Shown in pieces: positions 1 to 6,467 of a stretch of 64,000 nucleotides of DNA. The notes below the pieces were generated by a model, which searched no databases, was not told where the DNA came from, and was given only the letters and a program-made list of their open reading frames with translations. Made by a program: the position numbers and the translations under genes. How positions within the stretch are numbered: the first letter of the stretch is position 1; each line of letters starts with the position of its first letter. The DNA is from Collinsella sp. (lineage in GTDB: Bacteria > Actinomycetota > Coriobacteriia > Coriobacteriales > Coriobacteriaceae). Location of the stretch: the NCBI GenBank assembly GCA_019414045.1, contig DXMW01000003.1, positions 43,704-107,703 on the forward strand. The letters are read 5' to 3'.

Positions 1-1101
1 GCTTTTAGGTACTGGCGTTTGCCTCCTCAAGTCCGCGCTTTGTGTCCGCCGCTTCCACGACCGGAAGAAGACCGGCAGCGATATGATCTCGCCCGCAACC
101 CGACGGCTGCGGTCGCGCTCGGTTTTCCGTTGTATACATTGGTTCGGACGAGAAACAAACGGACTTGTCCTGCCAGCATTAGGCAGCGGCTGTTTCTTGG
201 TGAGCTTCCCAGGGAATCCGTGCTGGAAACGGAGCATGGGGTTTTGATTACGTCTCCTCTACTGACGGCATTCATCATGTTGCGGCATCTGACGGATCTT
301 CAGCTTCTTTTGGTATTGGCGGAGATGTGTGGCTTGTTTGCGGTGTGTGCCCTGCCGGCGGCACTTGAGGCGGAGCTTTCGCGTGCAATTGATTCGGGCG
401 CGATTTCGACAACGTTCGGTTGGGTGCGCTGCCCGTCCGAGGACGGCACCGCCTCAAATTTATGGCGTCGAGACGCTTTGGTTTTGGGCGGAGACCTTGA
501 CCGTTTTTGTTCAGATGTTTGCGGGATGCGTTACGGCAATAGATTTATAGCGGTATCGCAACTCGTTCCATTGGGCGCCGCGTCGCCTTTTGAGGTCGAG
601 GCGTATTTGCTACTTGCACTGCCGCGATCCCTGGGAGGAGAAGGTTTTTGCGGCATAGAGCTCAATGTTGAAGTGATGCTAAGCACAAGTGCTCGAGCGA
701 TTGTGGGAAAGTCCCGTGTATATATCGACCTACTTCTTTCTTCGCTGGACGGCAGGCGACAGGTGGCCATTGAATGTCAGGGAAAGGCCTCGCACGGACG
801 CACAGGGGATGGCTTGCGTGACGCTGACCGCATGACGGCCCTTCAGGCCATGGGCTACGATGTACTTCTCCTGACGCACAGACAGATATCCGATGAGGGT
901 AGATTCCACGCGATCGTTAAGGCCGTATGCAGGATGCTCGATGCTGAATATCGTGATAAAAGCTCAGATGAGCAAAGGGCTGAGACATTACTCCGGTCTG
1001 AACTGTTCGTTGACTGGACAAAATTGGGAGTAATTGACGGAAAGATGCCCGTTAGACACAAAACAGCTCGATCGTGGACGGCTGCGGTTCTAAGTGAGTA
1101 G
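1..1101 (+). CDS. DUF559-like nuclease-fold protein, 5'-truncated by window edge
   Basis: The reading frame is open from base 1, so the true start probably lies upstream; the first possible start inside the window is a TTG at 19 with no clear ribosome binding site. 366 residues are visible. The C-terminal half has a stretch resembling the PD-(D/E)xK-like core of DUF559/Vsr-type proteins: YIDLLL, then VAIECQGKASH, then a D..R...L...GYDVLLLT pattern, which in that family holds the acidic and basic active-site residues. The N-terminal half (PPQVRALCPPLPRP, later LRHLTDLQLLLVLAEMCG) resembles no domain I can name, though the layout recalls Coriobacteriia proteins often annotated as AbiEi- or DUF559-like. 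The last three residues and the stop codon are supplied by the 123-bp repeat starting at 1090. Nuclease function is inferred from fold pattern only. Confidence 0.6.
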   Translation, partial: AFRYWRLPPQVRALCPPLPRPEEDRQRYDLARNPTAAVALGFPLYTLVRTRNKRTCPASIRQRLFLGELPRESVLETEHGVLITSPLLTAFIMLRHLTDLQLLLVLAEMCGLFAVCALPAALEAELSRAIDSGAISTTFGWVRCPSEDGTASNLWRRDALVLGGDLDRFCSDVCGMRYGNRFIAVSQLVPLGAASPFEVEAYLLLALPRSLGGEGFCGIELNVEVMLSTSARAIVGKSRVYIDLLLSSLDGRRQVAIECQGKASHGRTGDGLRDADRMTALQAMGYDVLLLTHRQISDEGRFHAIVKAVCRMLDAEYRDKSSDEQRAETLLRSELFVDWTKLGVIDGKMPVRHKTARSWTAAVLSE

Positions 1102-1212
1102 GCTTTTGGCACTTTGGTGACCAGGCCGTTTTGTAACAAGGCATTTACCTGCGGCTTTATAAAGTGATATGGATGGCCTGCTCGGCAAGTTCAAAAAAGT
1201 CTACTCACTTAG
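1090..1212. repeat. 123-bp element with terminal inverted repeats, copy 1
   Basis: The left end CTAAGTGAGTAGGCTTTT is matched by the inverted right end ending ACTCACTTAG, with one mismatch in about 18 bases. A second element of exactly 123 bp with the same ends lies at 11108-11230. The two align without gaps and share TACCTGCGG at offset 57 and a purine-rich run before the right arm; the rest of the interior has diverged. It has no coding capacity. It looks like a MITE or REP-type dispersed element. No target-site duplication is evident. It contributes the stop codon of the upstream gene. Confidence 0.8.
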
Positions 1213-1278
1213 TTTTTGACGAGAAGCCGATGCCGAAGGCGGTCCTATTTCAGGGCGTTAACAAGTTCGTGAGGCACG

Positions 1279-1309
1279 AAAAAGGCCCGAACCAATACGG
1301 TCCGGGCCT
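1279..1309 (-). terminator. Rho-independent terminator of the rubrerythrin gene
   Basis: On the minus strand a GC-rich stem (AGGCCCGGA pairing with TTCGGGCC) is followed by five T residues. It lies about 35 bp past the rubrerythrin stop codon. Confidence 0.75.
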
Positions 1310-1343
1310 CATCGAGCTAGAGGTTATGTCTCAAGCGGTTGGC

Positions 1344-1904
1344 TTAGCCAAAGTAGCGCTTGAGCAGGCCGGCGAAAGCCTTGCCGTGGCGGGCCTCGTC
1401 GCGAGCCATCTCGTGCACGGTGTCGTGAATGGCATCAAGGCCAGCGGCCTTGGCGCGCTTGGCAAGATCGGTCTTGCCGGCGGTGGCGCCGTTTTCGGCC
1501 TCAACGCGCATCTCGAGGTTCTTCTTGGTGGAGTCGGTTACGACCTCGCCCAGGAGCTCAGCAAACTTGGCGGCGTGCTCGGCCTCCTCGTGGGCAGCCT
1601 TCTCCCAGTACAGGCCGATCTCGGGATAGCCCTCGCGATGAGCGACGCGAGCCATGGCCAGGTACATACCGACCTCGGAGCATTCGCCCTCAAAGTTAGC
1701 GCGCAGGTCGGCAACGATGTCCTCGGAGACGCCTTCCATCTTGGCGACGCCCACGACGTGCTCGGCAGCCCACTCGAGCTGGCCCTCCTCCTGCTTTAGG
1801 AAGCGAGAACCGGGGACGCCGCACTGGGGGCACTTAAAATCCTCGGGCAGCTGGTCGCCGTCATACTCTTCAACATAACCGCAAACGGGGCAAACAAATT
1901 TCAT
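1344..1904 (-). CDS. Reverse rubrerythrin (rubredoxin domain first)
   Basis: 186 residues. A rubredoxin-like iron site sits at the N-terminus (CPVC at residues 5-8, CPQC at 25-28), followed by a ferritin-like diiron domain with [19 protein letters not shown] and a late [14 protein letters not shown] motif that supplies the Glu and His ligands. This order is the reverse of classical rubrerythrin and matches the reverse rubrerythrins of anaerobes, which act as NADH-linked peroxide and oxygen reductases in the cytoplasm. The start is set by AAAGGA 7 bases before ATG. The gene is monocistronic: it has its own promoter (1989-2016) and terminator (1279-1309). No rubredoxin reductase gene is nearby, so the electron donor is encoded elsewhere. 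Confidence 0.92.
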   Translation of the reverse strand: MKFVCPVCGYVEEYDGDQLPEDFKCPQCGVPGSRFLKQEEGQLEWAAEHVVGVAKMEGVSEDIVADLRANFEGECSEVGMYLAMARVAHREGYPEIGLYWEKAAHEEAEHAAKFAELLGEVVTDSTKKNLEMRVEAENGATAGKTDLAKRAKAAGLDAIHDTVHEMARDEARHGKAFAGLLKRYFG

Positions 1905-1940
1905 GATTCAATCCTTTCGATCGATGGCGATGGGGCGCTT

Positions 1941-1969
1941 GTCCGGTCCCGTAAGGGCCCTCTCCGGAC
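1941..1969 (-). other. Hairpin in the rubrerythrin 5' leader
   Basis: GTCCGG (1941-1946) pairs with CCGGAC (1964-1969), and an inner CCC/GGG pairing is possible. It lies between the predicted promoter and the start codon, in a leader of about 80 nt. A regulatory or mRNA-stability role is a guess. Confidence 0.35.
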
Positions 1970-1988
1970 GTGCGTCTTGACGAGTTCT

Positions 1989-2016
1989 ATTATCCATAAA
2001 TGCAACCAAATGTGAA
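1989..2016 (-). promoter_or_regulatory. Promoter of the rubrerythrin gene
   Basis: On the minus strand TTCACA (5/6 match to -35) is followed after 16 bases by GATAAT (5/6 match to -10). Transcription would start about 80 nt before the ATG. Confidence 0.55.
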
Positions 2017-2064
2017 GCCTATTAGGAATGATTTTTAATAAAACAATTTCAGGCATGTGAAGAT

Positions 2065-2142
2065 GTTGATTGATTAACGATTGGCAGGCCGTCTGAGATT
2101 TCCGCCGAGTACAATCGGTCGAGCAAATGTTGACCAATCAAC
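2065..2142 (+). promoter_or_regulatory. Two GTTGA-N4-TYAAC palindromes upstream of the Fe-ADH operon
   Basis: GTTGA-N4-TTAAC at 2065-2078 and GTTGA-N4-TCAAC at 2129-2142 begin exactly 64 bp apart, about six helical turns. The second extends to a perfect TGTTGA-N4-TCAACA (2128-2143). A TACAAT hexamer at 2110-2115, a possible -10 box, lies between them. They could be paired operators of a looping regulator of the alcohol/aldehyde dehydrogenase genes. Confidence 0.4.
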
Positions 2143-2161
2143 AAATGAAGGAGCTTCCTTT

Positions 2162-3382
2162 ATGCATTTAGCCCGCCGCGCCTGGTGCCGCACGTATCAA
2201 ACGGTTTTTCGCATCGCATTGCCGGTACTGCCCTATACCGAGCCACGCATTCTGGAACACGCTGAGGATGTGCCCACAGTGCTTCAAAAGCGCTCGATAC
2301 AGCGGGTCCTTATCGTGACGGATTCCGGCATTGCCCGCCTGGGGCTCACGGCACCGCTCGAGACAGCGCTCGCGTCCAAGGGAATTGGCGTTGCGGTTTA
2401 TGCCAAAACATCGGCGAATCCCACGGTCTCAAACGTGGAAGAAGCGGCGTCCCTGTATCGAGCGCGCGCCTGCCAGGCCATTATCGGCTTTGGTGGCGGT
2501 TCGGCCATGGACTGCGCCAAGGGTGTGGGGGCGCGCATTGCGCAGCCAAACAAGCCCATCAACAAGATGCGCGGGCTGCTGCGGATTCATCATCGCCTGC
2601 CGCTGCTCATCGCCGTTCCCACCACGGCAGGCACGGGAAGCGAGGTCACGCTTGCAGCGGTCATTACCGATGACGAGTCGCACTACAAGTACCCCATTAA
2701 CGACTTTGTGCTTATCCCGCGCTTTGCGGTACACGACCCCGAGTTTACGCGCGGCCTGCCCGCCTCCATTACGGGGCAGACGGGCATGGATGCCCTGACA
2801 CATGCCGTCGAGGCCTTTATCGGCCGCAGCACCACGCCCTATACGCGCAAGATGGCGCGTCAGGCGGTACGGCTTATCCACGATAATTTGCTCGAGGCCT
2901 ATGAGCATGGCGACAACATGCGTGCGCGCCGCAATATGCTTTCGGCGGCGTATAAAGCGGGTGTTGCCTTTACGCGCTCCTATGTTGGATACGTTCATGC
3001 CATCGCGCACAGCCTGGGCGGCCGATACGGAATTCCGCACGGTTTGGCCAACGCGATTATCCTGCCGCACATGCTTCGCGCTTATGGCGAAGCCGCTGCT
3101 CCCAAGCTCGCCGATCTCGCCCGCATGGCGGGCATTGCGCCGGCTACTGCGCAGGACAGTCTTGCGGCTGAGGCCTTTATCGATTGGGTCGACCGCATGA
3201 ACGCCGCCTTGGGCATTCCCAAATTTGTGACGGGCATTCGCCGCTCCGATATTCCGCAAATGGCGGCCCATGCCGATGCCGAGGCCAATCCGCTATACCC
3301 CGTTCCACTTTTAATGGATCGTTTGGAGCTCGAGCATATGTACGAAGTTATCGCAGGTGGTATGTTTGAGGGCGAGAACTAG
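2162..3382 (+). CDS. Iron-containing alcohol dehydrogenase
   Basis: 406 residues from the ATG at 2162, chosen because AAGGAG lies 8 bases upstream; the frame stays open further 5' but without a site. The family is NAD(P)-dependent Fe-ADH. The nucleotide-binding GFGGGSAMDCAKG and PTTAGTGSEVT are present, followed by metal-binding segments TGMDALTHAVEA and HAIAHSLGGRYGIPHGLANA. The substrate cannot be read from sequence; butanol/ethanol-type or lactaldehyde reduction are possibilities. An aldehyde dehydrogenase starts 8 bp after the stop with its own AGGAGG, so the two genes probably interconvert an alcohol, its aldehyde and the acid. Confidence 0.93.
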   Translation: MHLARRAWCRTYQTVFRIALPVLPYTEPRILEHAEDVPTVLQKRSIQRVLIVTDSGIARLGLTAPLETALASKGIGVAVYAKTSANPTVSNVEEAASLYRARACQAIIGFGGGSAMDCAKGVGARIAQPNKPINKMRGLLRIHHRLPLLIAVPTTAGTGSEVTLAAVITDDESHYKYPINDFVLIPRFAVHDPEFTRGLPASITGQTGMDALTHAVEAFIGRSTTPYTRKMARQAVRLIHDNLLEAYEHGDNMRARRNMLSAAYKAGVAFTRSYVGYVHAIAHSLGGRYGIPHGLANAIILPHMLRAYGEAAAPKLADLARMAGIAPATAQDSLAAEAFIDWVDRMNAALGIPKFVTGIRRSDIPQMAAHADAEANPLYPVPLLMDRLELEHMYEVIAGGMFEGEN

Positions 3383-3390
3383 GAGGGTCC

Positions 3391-4770
3391 ATGAACACCG
3401 GGGAAATTGCGCGCATCATCGGCGACCAGCGCGCCTACTTTAAGACGCATGCCACGTTTGATGTCGATGCTCGCCGCCGTGCGCTCGTGAGTTTACGCGA
3501 TGCGGTGCGGGCCCACGAGGCCGATATTGCCCATGCGCTCAAGACCGATTTGGGAAAGTCGCATGACGAGGCCTATATGTGCGAGATTGGCACGTCGCTT
3601 TCCGAGATTCGTTATCAGATCGCTCATGTGGCTCGATGGAGTCGTCCGCGCCTGCGTCCGTGTGACCTTGCCAATGCCGTGAGTGTGTGCAAGACGCAAG
3701 CCGTGCCCTATGGCGTCACGCTCATCATGGCACCGTGGAACTACCCGTTTTTGCTAACACTCGAGCCACTCGCCGGCGCCCTTGCCGCGGGCAATACTGT
3801 GGTCATCAAGCCGAGCGCCTATGCTCCGGCATCGAGCGCGGTGCTCAAGCAAATCTGTGAAGAGGCATTTGATCCGCGCTTGGTGACGGTTGTCGAGGGC
3901 GGGCGCGCCGAGAACGAAGCGCTGCTCGATGAGTGCTGGGACAAGATCTTCTTTACCGGTAGCGTTCCGGTCGGCAAGCTCGTCATGGAGCGCGCAAGTA
4001 AAAACCTTACGCCCGTGACGCTTGAGCTGGGCGGAAAGAGTCCCTGCGTCGTGGATGCGACGGCAAACTTGAAGGTCGCGGCGCGGCGTATCGCCTTTGG
4101 TAAATGGCTCAACGTGGGGCAGACCTGCGTGGCGCCCGACTACCTGCTGGTCGATGCGCGCGTGCACGACGAGCTGCTGGGTCTCATCAAGGAGGAAGTC
4201 CGCCGTATGTTTGGCGAGCATCCGCTCGACAACGAGGATTACGGCCATATCGTCAACGCCAAACATTTTGTGCGCGTACGCGGGCTGATCGATCCCGATA
4301 AGGTTGTGCTGGGAGGTACCGCGCGCGAGGTTTCGCTCAGGATCGAGCCGACGATTTTGGATGGCGTGTCCCCCGATGACGCCGTGATGCAGGAGGAAAT
4401 CTTCGGCCCCATCTTGCCAGTGCTGACGTTTGAGAGCTTAGACGAGGCCGAGACGTTTATTACTGATCGTCCGACGCCGCTGGCCCTGTATATCTTTAGT
4501 CAGGATCGCGCGGTTCAGCAGCGCTTTGTGCGTTACGTGCCCTTTGGCGGCGGCTGCGTCAACGACACGATCATGCACTTGGCTACGAGCCATATGGGCT
4601 TTGGCGGCATGGGCACGAGCGGTATGGGTCAGTATCATGGACGCGAGAGCTTCGATACGTTCAGCCACAGGAAGAGCATCGTGAACAAGGCAACCTGGCT
4701 GGACGTGCCGTTTCGGTATGCGCCCTACGCAAGCTGGAAGCACAAGTTCGTGCGCATGTTTGTGCATTAG
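3391..4770 (+). CDS. NAD(P)-dependent aldehyde dehydrogenase, class 3-like
   Basis: 459 residues, the short form typical of class 3/YwdH-type aldehyde dehydrogenases. Visible motifs are APWNYPF (residues 114-120), the cofactor loop FFTGS, the general base Glu212 in LELGGKSPC, the catalytic Cys246 in VGQTCVAPDY, and EEIFGPILPV. A C-terminal segment ending in a basic, aromatic tail could associate with membrane, as in ALDH3 relatives. AGGAGG precedes the ATG. It forms a two-gene operon with the Fe-ADH just upstream and would oxidise the aldehyde to the acid. Transcription probably ends at the long hairpin just after the stop codon. Confidence 0.93.
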   Translation: MNTGEIARIIGDQRAYFKTHATFDVDARRRALVSLRDAVRAHEADIAHALKTDLGKSHDEAYMCEIGTSLSEIRYQIAHVARWSRPRLRPCDLANAVSVCKTQAVPYGVTLIMAPWNYPFLLTLEPLAGALAAGNTVVIKPSAYAPASSAVLKQICEEAFDPRLVTVVEGGRAENEALLDECWDKIFFTGSVPVGKLVMERASKNLTPVTLELGGKSPCVVDATANLKVAARRIAFGKWLNVGQTCVAPDYLLVDARVHDELLGLIKEEVRRMFGEHPLDNEDYGHIVNAKHFVRVRGLIDPDKVVLGGTAREVSLRIEPTILDGVSPDDAVMQEEIFGPILPVLTFESLDEAETFITDRPTPLALYIFSQDRAVQQRFVRYVPFGGGCVNDTIMHLATSHMGFGGMGTSGMGQYHGRESFDTFSHRKSIVNKATWLDVPFRYAPYASWKHKFVRMFVH

Positions 4771-4771
4771 G

Positions 4772-4815
4772 AAATGGCAGGTAATACGAACAAGTGTTCC
4801 TATTACCTGCCATTT
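4772..4815. terminator. Long perfect hairpin after the aldehyde dehydrogenase
   Basis: AAATGGCAGGTAATA (4772-4786) is perfectly complementary to 4801-4815. Beyond a C-C mismatch an inner GAAC/GTTC stem closes an AAGT tetraloop. No T-run follows, so it may be a bidirectional terminator, an mRNA stabiliser or a REP-like element. Confidence 0.6.
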
Positions 4816-4873
4816 ACGTTAGACTACTGCTATGGGATACGGATGGGCCAACTCCTTTTAGAAGGGAATTGGT

Positions 4874-4957
4874 ATGAACGTAAGCGATGTTATTTCGTTA
4901 CTGGCGTTGTTAATCGCGGCTATCGAGCTCGGCCTATTTATCGGCCGAATGAAATAG
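4874..4957 (+). CDS. Putative holin-like toxin peptide (type I TA-like)
   Basis: A 27-residue ORF, preceded by AAGGGA 7 bases before the ATG. It starts MNVSDVISLLALLIAA and continues IELGLFIGRMK: a short polar N-terminus, one membrane-spanning stretch and a charged tail. This matches the layout of Hol-Tox/TxpA-like peptides of type I toxin-antitoxin loci. The stop is followed directly by a GC-rich hairpin and a second hairpin (5014-5040), as is common downstream of such genes. In those systems a convergent antisense RNA silences the toxin; I could not identify a convincing antisense promoter. The gene could also be a harmless membrane peptide. Confidence 0.6.
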   Translation: MNVSDVISLLALLIAAIELGLFIGRMK

Positions 4958-5040
4958 CCGCCCCCGCGTAAGCGAAGACGGCCACTTCTCACGATGAAAA
5001 CGTGTATCGGAGTTGGCAAGACCCGCTGCCACGGGTGCCA
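4958..5040 (+). other. Tandem hairpins downstream of the holin-like peptide
   Basis: The first hairpin pairs GCCG (4957-4960) with CGGC and contains an inner CGC-GTAA-GCG. The second pairs TGGCA (5014-5018) with TGCCA (5036-5040) and has an inner CCCG/CGGG stem. They may form the terminator and antisense-target region of a type I toxin mRNA. I see no gene between 4958 and 5192. Confidence 0.4.
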
Positions 5041-5192
5041 TCCGTACCCCTATCTTATCTGCAAGCGCTCTGTCTCGCAAGCGTTGCGGCAACTGGGTGA
5101 AAGGCGCGAGCGGGTGAATTCGTGTCCGCACGAGTTCGTAGACTTCTCAATAAGGTTAAGCGCCGGTTTATTCGGCCGTTAGAGGAGCTGCT

Positions 5193-5519
5193 ATGTACGA
5201 GCCTTCACGTGTTCTTCTGTCGTTTCATATCGCAGGATTTCAGTATGCCGATGGCGCCTTGGTCCTGGGCGATCTTAAAGTTGGCGATAAGCTGACGCTG
5301 TGCGCCGAGCGCGATAACCCCCATGATCCCGAGGCGGTTGCGATCTACTACGGCAACACCAAGCTCGGGTATGTTCCGGGAAACGAGGTCGGTCCGCTGT
5401 CCTCGATGATGTATTACGGACACGAGGATGTATTTGAGGCGCGCGTGCAGCAGGTTGCTCCCGAGCGCAGTCCGTGGCACCAGGTGCGCGTTGGCCTCTA
5501 TGTGGTGGATGCTCGCTAA
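5193..5519 (+). CDS. Stand-alone HIRAN-domain protein
   Basis: 108 residues, almost all of it one HIRAN domain. It has the family pattern: an N-terminal hydrophobic strand (VLLSFHIAGFQYADG), then GDKLTLCAERDNPHDPEAVAIYYGNTKLGYVPGNE, where the Arg-Asp-Asn-Pro-x-Asp core and LGYVP turn are diagnostic. HIRAN domains bind single-stranded or stalled-fork DNA ends and are usually fused to helicases or nucleases; bacterial stand-alone forms are uncharacterised. GAGGAG precedes the ATG by 6 bases. A 59-residue ORF and a phosphoesterase follow on the same strand, so it may be co-transcribed with them. Confidence 0.85.
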   Translation: MYEPSRVLLSFHIAGFQYADGALVLGDLKVGDKLTLCAERDNPHDPEAVAIYYGNTKLGYVPGNEVGPLSSMMYYGHEDVFEARVQQVAPERSPWHQVRVGLYVVDAR

Positions 5520-5537
5520 TCGGTAAGGGGGGCTGCC

Positions 5538-5717
5538 ATGTTTGACGACGATGACCTGTTCGATTTGACGGATGATTCGTTTGAGTGGGATATGCTACTC
5601 GATGACGATGAGTTGGAGCAGGACCGTAGGAAACGGCAGAGCAAGAAAAATCAGGGTGACGCTTCGAAAAAGCAAGACAAGCGCCGCCGCGGGCTGTTCG
5701 GCGGGCTCTTTGGCTAA
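5538..5717 (+). CDS. Small protein with acidic N-terminus and basic tail
   Basis: 59 residues, ATG at 5538 preceded by AGGGGGG. The first half is strongly acidic (MFDDDDLFDLTDDSFEWD, then LLDDDELEQD). The second half is rich in Lys, Arg and Gln and ends RRRGLFGGLFG. No family is recognised. It starts 18 bp after the HIRAN gene stop and may be a partner of it. The good ribosome site and the two-part charge pattern make it more likely real than chance. Confidence 0.6.
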   Translation: MFDDDDLFDLTDDSFEWDMLLDDDELEQDRRKRQSKKNQGDASKKQDKRRRGLFGGLFG

Positions 5718-5783
5718 CCGCCGCATCACTGTGTCTGTATACTTAGCACGAGTTTGACGCGTTGCGAAATGAGGACATAGACG

Positions 5784-6329
5784 ATGATGTGGTTTACCGC
5801 CGACCTGCACCTGGGCGATACGAATATCTTGCACGATATGGATCGACCGTTTGATTCGGTCGAGGAGATGAACCGCAAGGTCATCGACGCCATCAATGAG
5901 CGCGTGGCTGCGGACGACCGCCTCTATATTCTGGGTGACTTTACCTATCGTTTGCCCCTGGCGGAGGCGGTGCGCCTGCGCGAGCGCATCGAATGTCAGA
6001 ACATAACGCTCATTCGTGGCAATCATGACGGTGACTGGGAAGATCCAGCTTCGCCTCAAATCTGGGATGACGTGCGCGATTACCTGGAGATTGCCCCCGG
6101 CTATGCCAAGGGGCATCGCCTGGTGATGAGCCACTACCCTATGCTCAGCTGGAATGGCAAGGCGCGTGGTGCCATCATGCTACACGGGCATATCCACAGC
6201 AGAGGGGACCGTACCAACGCGCGCAACCGCGATCGCGAGCGCCCTATCTTTCGCTACGATGTCGGTTTTGATGCCAACGATTACAAGCCCGTGAGCCGTG
6301 ACCAGATCCTCGGCTTTTTTGGGCTGTAA
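5784..6329 (+). CDS. Calcineurin-like metallophosphoesterase
   Basis: 181 residues with the metallophosphoesterase metal-binding motifs in order: DLHLGD at residues 7-12, GDF, RGNHDGD, SHYP and HGHIHS. The small size and motif spacing match the YfcE-like or phage-associated phosphoesterase group, but the substrate is unknown. The ATG is preceded by GAGGA. Two hairpins follow the stop codon (6335-6373 and 6375-6409), the second with a T-run, which ends the transcript. It may form a unit with the HIRAN and 59-residue genes upstream. Confidence 0.88.
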   Translation: MMWFTADLHLGDTNILHDMDRPFDSVEEMNRKVIDAINERVAADDRLYILGDFTYRLPLAEAVRLRERIECQNITLIRGNHDGDWEDPASPQIWDDVRDYLEIAPGYAKGHRLVMSHYPMLSWNGKARGAIMLHGHIHSRGDRTNARNRDRERPIFRYDVGFDANDYKPVSRDQILGFFGL

Positions 6330-6334
6330 TTCTC

Positions 6335-6373
6335 GAATCACCACAAAGGGAACAGGCGCCTTTGTGGTGATTC
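6335..6373. other. 15-bp perfect inverted repeat after the phosphoesterase
   Basis: GAATCACCACAAAGG (6335-6349) pairs with CCTTTGTGGTGATTC (6359-6373) across a 9-base loop. It lies directly before a canonical terminator, so it is either an extra stabilising stem or a protein-binding palindrome. Confidence 0.6.
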
Positions 6374-6374
6374 T

Positions 6375-6409
6375 GGCGCCGTTGCCATTATGGCAGCGGC
6401 GTCTTTTTT
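6375..6409 (+). terminator. Rho-independent terminator
   Basis: A 12-bp GC-rich stem (GCGCCGTTGCCA against TGGCAGCGGCGT, including two G-T pairs) with a TTA loop is followed by TCTTTTTT. Confidence 0.85.
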
Positions 6410-6467
6410 GTCCGCGCGGCGCGGTAGAGTGTAGGCGGTTGAAATTTGCGTCCATCGAGGAGCTGCT

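Noticed and set aside
4774..4971. 65-residue ORF starting in the ALDH terminator
   Set aside because: It starts in the stem of the hairpin, overlaps the holin-like peptide in another frame and lacks a ribosome site.
4994..5182. 62-residue plus-strand ORF (MKTCIGVGKTRCHGCHP...) after the holin-like peptide
   Set aside because: No ribosome site and it runs through the predicted hairpin region of the toxin locus.
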